The translations under genes and the position numbers were made by a program. DNA of 64,000 nucleotides, taken from contig OX377204.1 of the NCBI GenBank assembly GCA_947396885.1, forward strand, positions 22,637,706-22,701,705, written 5' to 3'. Each line of letters starts with the position of its first letter. Within the stretch, counting starts at the first letter, position 1. Positions 56,101 through 64,000 of this stretch are shown piece by piece. The notes under the pieces are model-generated. The model did no database searches. It saw nothing but the letters and a program-made list of their open reading frames with translations, and had not been told where the DNA came from. This DNA is from Heligmosomoides polygyrus polygyrus. Lineage: Eukaryota; Nematoda; Chromadorea; Rhabditida; Heligmosomidae.

Positions 56101-58568
56101 TCTTGTGAATACTAATACCCCTGGATCTTTAGTAAATACTAATACCCTTATTTTAATAAGCATGCAAAACAAAGTGGCGGGCCACTGCATGCGAATCCTT
56201 GATCTTGTGCATGTGAGTACGCCATCCTACCCACTAGTTTATTCGGTCACCAAGGCCGGTGGCGCAAATCGTTTCTCAAATGACAGTTCTGCGCTGTGTT
56301 TCGTAGACCAGAACTCTGCTGTATGCAGGACTTGCGTCGAGCAGTTGCAATCTCTTGCATATTCATTTATTTATTTATTGCTTATGTCCCGAAGACGTGC
56401 TCGCACGAAAAAGCAACTAAGAAGAACAGAAAATCGCATAAATGAAGGAAAAACAAAAAGACAAATAGCACTGGAACTGAGTAAAATACTAGTCTAATAT
56501 AAACAACTATGCATATTGCTGTGATGGAGGCACTCCTGTTCGTATACACCTTCTGGTTTATCCATTTGTAGCCAAAGTTCCCTCTGCAAAGGTTTAATAA
56601 TGTCACTACCGTTTTCCTCACCGGCGAAAACCTCTACATGAGAGTCTTGGGGGGGGGGTATCTCTTAAAACGATTACCGTCGCGTTTGCGGCGATGGATG
56701 CCGAGGAGCGCGGTGGCGGTCGCGGCAGGGCCGGCAGCCTCTGCCGCAGAGGTCGCGTCGAGCGTCGTGACGCGACTACAGTCTATGTTGCCTGCAATAT
56801 CGGCGGGTTGAGCAATGGACTCGGTATCGGGCTATAGTTTCACATTCCAGGTAGATTTAAGGATGTAATACTACCATTTTGGCACGTCCTCCGACTCCTT
56901 TCTCGTAGTGCCAGGGGAAAATGTCTAATCTCTGTTTATTTGCCATTTCTTTTTGAATAGAAAAGCTGTGAAAAGATCGCCTTGCACTCCTCATGCTTAC
57001 ACTCTCAAACATATCTCATGTTTATGCCTCATTATGTTCATTTAGAGGCACTAAGAAGCTCAGCTGGGTTTACCCTGTAATCACTGGTTATCCTCTTCAT
57101 TGGTAAGAAGCCCATTTACATCAGCAGTAAGCTCAGCTCAGCACAGAGTTAGAACACACCAGTGCTGCACAACATTTTTAATCTGGTGTAACACAATATG
57201 TCGTGTAGAGCTGCCTTACATGCATGTAACTTCCCCTGATCCCCTTAGCGCCCATCTTGTATTAAGGTTATTTTGCCAGGCAACCACTTTCTCCTCATGC
57301 TCATTAGACGCGACTTCTCATTGCAATACATTATAATACATTTTTCCTTCTTACATTACATGATTGTCATACATCTTAATTTCCATAATCATTTTATTTA
57401 TTTATTTATTTATTTTTAAACTTTCTTTATGCTAACAGTCTGAGTTGTGGAGAGTTCGTCAAAATAAATCTACTGTTGCTGAGAAGGAGAAATGGGATAC
57501 CAACGTCTTCTAATTACGAAAATCTAGGTATGAAAAGTAAATGTGCCCGGCTAGATAGCCTAACTCATGATGTTCTCCCTAACAAGCTGTTGATTTATTT
57601 TCTATCGATCTGTCCGCTTTCTGTGCTAGGCATCACTAGTTGACCTTTTGGACCCTCCAATGGTTGCTAAATAGCCGTCGGTCTCTTGCAATGATGAGGT
57701 AGCAAGACGCAGTTCTTAACAGAGAGCAATCGATAGAACGCCTGTAGGGAAACTGTAATAGAATTGGTCAAAGAATCCTTTGTTCAAGAGCTGAACAGAA
57801 GGAAGACCCAGCTCCTACCGCTTCCTTTGGAAGTTGACTTTGGAGCGGAATATTGCCACTGTTCAGCATGAAACTCCAGAAATACCAAACCTATGCTTCG
57901 GTCCAATAGCTGCGTGCTCTATTGCTAACCACTGAGTTGTTGCTGAATTCAAGCCCATCAAATTGTGGCGGTATTTTATTAATAGGAAAAACCGAAAATG
58001 AGATGCGAAGCTAGTCTCTTCGTGTTCTTAGAATACATTAATTATACAGTAGAAAGGCCCGATGTGTAAAAGTGCTGTCATTTTTTTTTCGATTATTAGC
58101 AGGAAACAATGGGTTTCCTAGTACATATTTCATTCAAATCGTGTTAGGGTAGCATGCCCAATTAGGTCAACAGTTCCTCACTCCCCACATTTAGATATAC
58201 GTCCGTCCGTATTTCTCAGCACGTTTTTTGTCAAGTTCTTAACAGCTTTCAATTCATTGAGACTCAAATGCTTGACGACCTGCTGAGGTGTTTCGAACTG
58301 CTCATCATTAATTCCGTTTTTTTCGTCAGCATAGAATTGGTGCGCTCGCAGAATTCAACTTGCTAACCATCGGTGCGTGTATCCTCAAGCACAAAGGCAT
58401 CTCCAAGGCTTCGCAAGTATCTCTCTAAACAAACCACTGTTACAATGACATCCTAGCACTACGGTTCTATTATGGCAGCTCTAATGGTTCTGCCAGTTTC
58501 ATTAATTTCTTCAGCTTTCCCCGACTTCCTCTAGAATAGTTGAATAAAATGCAACAAAGTAGACCTCC
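56101..58568. other. No gene recognised; GC-rich patches and TTTA repeat
   Basis: A GC-rich patch at 56670-56780 (GGCGGTCGCGGCAGGGCCGG and similar) resembles the GC-rich sequence at 58569-58700 and the GC-rich MITE at 25401, but has no clear terminal repeats. A (TTTA)n tract lies at 57391-57413. No gene recognised. Confidence 0.4.
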
Positions 58569-58700
58569 AGAGCGATAATAGCCACCCGTCGCGGTCGCGG
58601 CGGCGGTCGCCACCCGCGCGATGAGGTCAGCGCATCGGCCGGCGTGGATGTCGCGCTGAGCGGCATTAGTCGCCCCGTCGCCGCGAACGGATCGTTTTAA
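58569..58700. repeat. GC-rich patch, possible decayed MITE
   Basis: A 130-bp stretch of CpG-dense sequence (CGCGGTCGCGGCGGCGGTCG and similar) in an AT-rich setting. Terminal repeats were not found. It resembles 56670-56780 in inverse orientation, so it may be a member of the same high-GC family as 25401-25728. Confidence 0.4.
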
Positions 58701-58888
58701 TAGTATCGCACCCGAGAGTCTTCGGCAGGTAACCTGATAACTGCAAGACTGCAAGAGCTTTTATTGAAAAAGCGGAAGAAGTACATAGATTGGCGCAAAA
58801 TGATAAGTTTACTTAATCAAAACCCAAATCATTACAAAACTTGTAGCAAACGAAATACGGTATACGGTTAGTACATTGTTACATGGAC

Positions 58889-60085
58889 ATGCAGAGCAGG
58901 CCAAGGATGTGCCGGTTGTCACGTGCATCCGACACCAGGGGCCGGATTCATGAACGATTTACCGGCGGATAAGTGCAAGATTTACCTCCACCCCCCCCCC
59001 TCCCCACTTACGCGCGATTCATGAACGCGCGGCGGGGAAAATCGGTGGTAAGTGTCGAAGTAAATGCTACCCCGTCGGCGCGTCGGGGAACATTTACCTT
59101 CAGGGCGAGGGTTTTGCTCCGCGGCCAATTTCTGACCCAGTGCAACCCTCCACTGGTCCGTTGCCAGCTCTGAGCTGGCCGCCAGCCGCATAATCAATGC
59201 TCGATATACGGCTACTAGTTGCCATCGCCTGCGCCGTCTTTCGCAGGACCTATGGTGAGTTGTTTGACCTTTCGTTTTTCTCTATTAGTCTTGAATTCTA
59301 TGGGTTTTTGGGCTCTGTGGACCATGGCGGCCCACAATGCCACTTATTGTTATGTGATTTGCTCCCTTTAGTGGCATTGTGGGTCGGCTTGGGCCACCAT
59401 GAGCCCGGTCCACCACGCAAATCGTAATTTACGATTCGCGTGGGTGGACTATGCCCGTCCGCCACCTTAGCCTTCCTTGGCATATGTTGTCTATGGAGGC
59501 TACTGTGGTGGATGGCACCCATTATTAGCCATGTAGGCCCATATTTACAATGGCATCCCTACTGCTTAATATGCTACTACTTTCCACCCTTCTCTCTCTC
59601 TCCCCCCCCCCCCCCTTCCCCTTACCTCACATTTCACATTTCATTTCCCTAACTACGATGCTGCCAGTGTCGGTGGCAGCGACTTCCCAGCAGCAAATGT
59701 GACTGCTTGGTTTCGCTGCTAGCTGATCAAATTGGCCGCGGAGCAAAGCCCTCGCCTTGGCCGTCATGAATCAGAAAAGAAAGGTAAGTTCAGGGAAAGT
59801 GGCGGGTAAATGATCATCGAGGTAAGTGGGCGTAGAATTTACCTCCGGCCGCTTTCATGAATCCGGGCACAGGTTCTTGGTTCGGATTCCCCTCCTAGGC
59901 CAACCAACCGTTCCAGCCCTCCAGGGTCGGTGAATTTGTCCCAGACTTGTCTGGGGAGGATGAAGCGCTGCCTTGTTCATCGGCTGGCTACAGCAAGCCA
60001 TTGTCCGGCCAAGTACGCATTCAAATCGTCTCCACGACATCCACAACATTCCGTAAAAGCCGAATGCAAACTGCCGTGCTCATGC
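58889..60085 (+). mobile_element. tRNA-derived SINE, copy 11, split by a MITE
   Basis: The head (CCGGTTGTCACGTGCATCCG, ending at ACACCAGG) lies at 58889-58939. The rest, from CAGGTTCTTGGTTCGGATTC through GGCCAACCAACCGTTCCAGC to AATCGTCTCCACGACATCC, lies at 59870-60085. Joining the two restores the normal SINE order, so the intervening 930 bp is a later insertion with CAGG duplicated on both sides. Confidence 0.88.
58940..59869. mobile_element. MITE inserted in a SINE, CAGG target duplication
   Basis: Termini are GGCCGGATTCATGAA on the left and, inverted, GCCCGGATTCATGAA on the right. CAGG flanks both ends. Inverted pairing extends inward for up to about 190 bp with gaps (for example AGGGCGAGGGTTTTGCTCCG against CGGAGCAAAGCCCTCGCCT). 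The centre (59325-59450) holds two further hairpins, one with GTCCACCACGCAAATCGTAA. Not coding; the superfamily is unassigned. Confidence 0.85.
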
Positions 60086-60920
60086 CATCAGGGAAAAATC
60101 TGAAAAAAATGAAAACCTCTCACTATCGAAAGAAATTCTTTATTTTTAATTGTGAAACAATTAGTATTTAAACATGTTCTATATTTATTTCTATAATAGT
60201 AGCTTCAGGAAGCGAAGGCACGCCTAACTCTCCACATTGTCGTAGCTCCTGGAAAAATCAGCTTATTAAGAGACCCACCACACAAAAACCTAAAAATGCG
60301 AGAGAATCCTCTGCCAAAACCGGTAAAGTACGACCTCTCCCCTTCCTTCGATTTTCCAGCCTCAAACTTGAGTCTGGTGAGATAGTTTCCTTTGTAAATG
60401 TGATGTGCAAAAGATTGCTATGATCGCTCTAAGACGCTTCTCCCGAGCTTCCTGAAAAGTGCACGGCTGGTTTCCGATGTTGAGAACGGTTGTGCCTCCT
60501 AAAAGCGTTCTTCACATTAATGTGGTGATTCGTTTAGACTGCTGCGTAGGCTCTGGATAGCGATGGTCATCATCAATGATGATGGATGACGTCCGCCATA
60601 TCCACGATGACAACCATTACTCCCTTCAGCAGCTCCTATTCTCAAGAACGTCACAGTCTTCTGCGAACGTCGTCCTATCCTGGTTTTTCGCTGAAAAAGG
60701 CGAGGGTTAAGTAGTTTTGCTCCGTATCCAAGAGACGTTAAGTATCACGTAGAATACTTGAAATTACACCACAAATGCCTACGAAAGTATTCGGAAGCCG
60801 AGCATTGATTAGAGTCCAATTTCGCATCCAATCCAATTATCTTAACAGCTTAACTATGTGGAAGCAATAGCAGCAACGTTCTTTGGAGTTGCGTTGTTTT
60901 GAGTGAGCTCCACACAAGGT
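60086..60920. other. No gene recognised
   Basis: A repeated GATGATGGATGACG-type stretch occurs near 60575. No coding domain or terminal repeats were recognised. Confidence 0.4.
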
Positions 60921-60924
60921 TATA

Positions 60925-61208
60925 AAGGATAATGGATAAAGAACGGCGTTACTCAATCCCTTTTGGGATGCGCCACGCATTCTACTTCTACGGGATGTCG
61001 TGGAAGCGATTTGAACGCGTATTTGCCATACAATGACTTGCGGTGAACATGTCAGCGCTTTATCCTACCCAGACAAGTCTGGTACCAATTCACCGACCTC
61101 TAAGGGATGGAGGGCTTGGTTGGCCTGGGCGTGATATTCGAACCAGGAACCTGGTATCAGGTGCACGTGACACCCTGCGCCTCCTCCAACTGCGCTACAC
61201 GCGCCCAG
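60925..61208 (-). mobile_element. tRNA-derived SINE, copy 12
   Basis: Minus-strand, well preserved except for an internal deletion near 61043 (the sequence jumps from CTTGCGGTG to AACATGTCAGCGC). It includes TCCCTTTTGGGATGCGCCAC, CTTCTACGGGATGTCGTGG and the tRNA head GCGCCTCCTCCAACTGCGCT. The tail side reads AAGGATAATGGATAAAG. Confidence 0.87.
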
Positions 61209-62356
61209 ACGAGGTTATACAGATCTTTATTGGCTAACGTTTCGGCCGTCCTTCCACACAGTTATACTGTTGAGATAACTGGACTGGATGCGAAATTGAA
61301 TTCTAATCAATGCTCGGCTTCCGAGTACTTCCTTGATTGATTGTGATTTCAAGTATCCTGCTGATACTTAGCCTCAACCTTAGAAATTCAAGACCACCTT
61401 TCGATCACGCAGTCAATAGAGAGATCGAGACCCTTACCTTACAGGGGGCCAGACGGACCAATCGGTCGGTAGCGGGGCCGTTGCCGTTGTTGTTTGGAGT
61501 CTTTGATGATCTTGTAGGTACCACACCTTTTGGCGATCAGCGATCAATAATGTCCGAGCGCAAGTTCAAATCTCTAATTAAAAAGCTTCCGCAAAGTCAC
61601 GTGAAAGCTGGAAGCATGGCGCGATCCCAAGTTGATTAGCGGCACTCCCAAAGCCGATAGTATAATATTGATCGATGTTCACTGACAGATCTGTGTTCAG
61701 AAGCCCGCCCGGCGGCCGATATATACGCGCAATTCGTATCTCAAACGAACAGCTCTGGACAAACGTCAATGACACCGATCGATATCGGTTGGTCGATCCA
61801 TATTGGTTCCCCCCCCCCCTCAGAGCTGTCCACGTGTGTTGTCGACATTAAACGGCTGCAATCTATGAACCTACAAAAAACAATAAAACATTGCCATCGC
61901 CCTGTCCGAACGACTCTCTTCTTCTCTAGGGCATATTTTCGTAAATTCGTTACCATTTGCTAAATTATTTTCAGCACCGTTCATCACTATTTTTATTTTT
62001 ATGACCGAACGTTTAGCTTCCTCTCAAATATTGTGTTTGCCACGAGTTTTTTTCACTTCGTAGAGAAACCCTTTTTCTGAGCAACCATAGGTAGACCTGC
62101 TATATGATTTCGAGCTTGACAAACTCCATAACGAATCTGTTTCCAACCTGGTGTGATGCATGTTTTCGCTTCACTAATCCACCGCATATCGTTTGCCTAA
62201 AACCTCTTGTTATAAATGACCAATCCACAAAAAAATAACCGTCAAAGCCCGGAAATGGTCCAGAACTGAGAGCACGATTGTTTTTAAGAGGGTTTTTGGA
62301 GTAAGCTGCTAGTGCTTGCAGCCTCTTAAAAATTAAGAAATTGGAAATAATTGTGA
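61209..62356. other. No gene recognised
   Basis: A 100-codon open frame (61337-61639) starts with a hydrophobic stretch (ISSILLILSLNL) but has no paralogous exon structure or domain. Contains an 11-C tract. Confidence 0.35.
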
Positions 62357-62485
62357 GTTTGTGTAGCGCAGATGGAGGAGGCGCCGGCTAACGCCTGCAG
62401 CTATTATCGATCCAGGTAATCTCACACTCATAGTATGTTCCCATTACCTTGCAGAGGTGGAATGCATGGCGCGTCCCGAGAACAA
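62357..62485 (+). mobile_element. tRNA-derived SINE, copy 13, head and tail fragments only
   Basis: The tRNA head (GTTTGTGTAGCGCAGATGGA) is followed by a decayed middle and then GTGGAATGCATGGCGCGTCC, part of the SINE 3' end. The body is mostly deleted. Confidence 0.6.
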
Positions 62486-63224
62486 ATCAATCAACTACAA
62501 TATGTGTGTACTTGTCTAGTTAAATGAGTACAGCATGAGCTGAAGATTAATCCCTTCTAACCCATTACGTATGTGTCAGCAGCGTTCTGTTGATCGGTGA
62601 GAAGCAGCGGGCCCTAGAAGCGGGGCGAAGCCATAATTATCAGCACGCGCTGAAAAAATATCTTCATAATTGTCCACAATTATTTGAATACTAAGTCAGA
62701 CCAGCGTAATCCTTGCCATCTGAAAGCAATCGCCGTGTGAACTCGTTTGCAATTTTTTGGAAAATATTGTGGGCAATTTTGTGAGGTGGCAAAGCATTAA
62801 TATTTTTATTCTACGACACAAAGTTATTTCGGTCGTTTTATTTTAATCAAAGAAGAAATCAGTCAAAAATCAGAAGCTCATATTATGGTCTCTTATTTGT
62901 AAAGCAGCTTTTCGTATTAGCATTGGCCCACAAAAGGAAGAGATAAAATAGTACAATATCAACCAATGATCTATGCCCCTAATGTGCGCCATGAGTTGTG
63001 AAATTATGAAAAATTATTTTAGAAATGTAAAACTATAAAAATATAGAATAAAGAAATTTTGAGTGCCCCTGCACAATTTTATGTCGGCCGGTCATATTCT
63101 AAAGTATAAGAAAGAACCAACTCGTTCGTCTGTCGTCCTGTATCTCCTTCCGATACTAAAACACAGTGGCCGTTAATTTTTAAAAATTAGTGAAATAATT
63201 ATTATATCAAAGCGAAGGAAAGCA
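62486..63224. other. AT-rich, no gene recognised
   Basis: No coding or repeat signal was recognised before the RTE fragment. Confidence 0.4.
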
Positions 63225-64000
63225 GCAATTCTTTGGTATATTAAGAATGGAAATCTTCTGACAGACCGCCAAAAGGCGCTGAAGCGATGGCGTGAATACT
63301 TTGAGGAAATTTCCACTATGGAATTTCCTCAACCGGCCATCCCTTTTGTGGCTTCTGTTCACGGTCCCGTCCACAAGATCACCGTGAAGGAAACAGAAGC
63401 GGCTTTGAGGAAGATGAAGCCTGGTAAGGCGACAGTGCCGGATGATCTGGCAGCTGATGTTCGGAAGTCGAAGCTCTGGTATCCTGCTGAGTGGTTGGCT
63501 GAGTTGTTCAACCAGGTAGTAAAGGAGAAGACAGTGCCTGAGTGCTGGCGCCAAAGTACGACGATTCCGATTTGGAAGAATAAGGGCAGTCCTGCGGTCG
63601 TACTGTTGTTATCGTCCGATTCGCTTGCTTTCGCACAGCATGAAAATCTTCGAGCGAATCCTCGACAGACGAATTCGTGAAATCGTCAAGTTCTCCGACA
63701 ACCATAACGGCTTTGTGTCTGGTTGTGGGACCATTGATGCTATACACGCCGCCCGCCTCCTGGTGGAGAAGCATCGCGAGAGACAGAAGCCGGTGCATAT
63801 CGCCTTTCTCGACTTGGAGAAGGCCTTCGACCCGTACCGCGTGAGCTTATATGGTACGCCTTGCGACTACACAACGTACCTGAGGAACCTGTAGAGTGGA
63901 TGCGGATGCTTTACTCTTGCCCAAAGAGTCGAGTTCAAGCTGCAGCTGGAACCTCTATGGAGTTTCCCATCTCTGTCGGGGTGCACCAGGGGTCTGCGCT
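63225..64000 (+). pseudogene. RTE family A fragment, RT N-terminal and core; runs off the right edge
   Basis: Begins at the linker ('LTDRQKALKRW') and continues through 'STMEFPQPAIP', 'ALRKMKPGKATVPDDLAADV' and, after a frameshift near 63600, 'FVSGCGTIDAIHAARLLVEK', then motif A 'IAFLDLEKAFD' and near the edge 'MEFPISVGVHQGSA' (motif B). It lacks the in-frame stop found before 'FPISVGVHQG' in the 36072 copy, but a small deletion follows 'EKAFD'. It is truncated 5' and by the window end. Confidence 0.88.

Noticed and set aside
1..64000. CRISPR array, rRNA genes or bacterial genes
   Set aside because: No regularly spaced repeats with unique spacers, no conserved rRNA segments and no prokaryotic gene structure were seen.

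Overview
This window looks like nematode nuclear DNA, most likely from a strongylid (hookworm-type, clade V) worm. That placement is an inference. It rests on very short introns with TTTCAG-type acceptors, candidate spliced-leader acceptors just upstream of start codons, RTE-type LINEs with an apurinic endonuclease plus reverse transcriptase, mariner remnants, and heavy, nested repeats. There is no operon, Shine-Dalgarno pattern or long intact ORF that would suggest a prokaryote. Most long ORFs here are decayed transposons or repeat shadows.

Host genes. I can support three small three-exon genes, all on the + strand: 8081-9566, 21420-22311 and 41611-43080. All use phase-1 introns at both junctions. 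In each, exon 1 is short (70-85 nt), exon 2 encodes one hydrophobic segment, and exon 3 is a variable tail. They look like dispersed paralogues of an unrecognised family of about 120-160 aa single-pass membrane proteins.

Layout. 1-3.9 kb is a giant nested palindrome (foldback) with almost identical arms and an adjoining repeat that recurs at 46.1-46.6 kb. 4-6 kb holds a tRNA-like foldback repeat, a truncated TTAA-type MITE and an RTE fragment. 8-9.6 kb is gene 1. 10-21.3 kb contains many copies of a ~290 bp tRNA-derived SINE, a tRNA-like foldback element (11.9-12.2 kb) and a nested satellite (17.6-18.9 kb). 21.4-22.3 kb is gene 2, followed by an AT-rich foldback and an intact TTAA MITE. 25.4 kb is a very GC-rich MITE. 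26.7-28.15 kb is the 5' end (LTR, leader, gag-like ORF) of a minus-strand LTR retrotransposon.

29.75-35.5 kb is the most interesting locus: a Penelope-like retroelement whose GIY-YIG endonuclease precedes its reverse transcriptase. This is the reverse of the canonical order and resembles the permuted Naiad-type elements. It was split by a SINE insertion (12-bp target duplication) and by a 5'-truncated LINE (15-bp target duplication). 36.07-39.23 kb is a nearly full-length RTE LINE on the minus strand with a 17-bp target duplication. 39.8-40.5 kb is a second copy of the AT-rich foldback. 41.6-43.1 kb is gene 3, followed by two mariner pseudogenes.

The last 20 kb carries a MITE with 8-bp target duplications (48.6-49.2 kb), another LINE copy (51.06-52.52 kb), a small foldback (53.9-54.4 kb), an RTE 3' fragment, a MITE nested in a SINE (58.9-60.1 kb), more SINE copies and an RTE RT fragment running off the right edge. 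G/C homopolymer tracts of 9-18 bases are scattered through the window.
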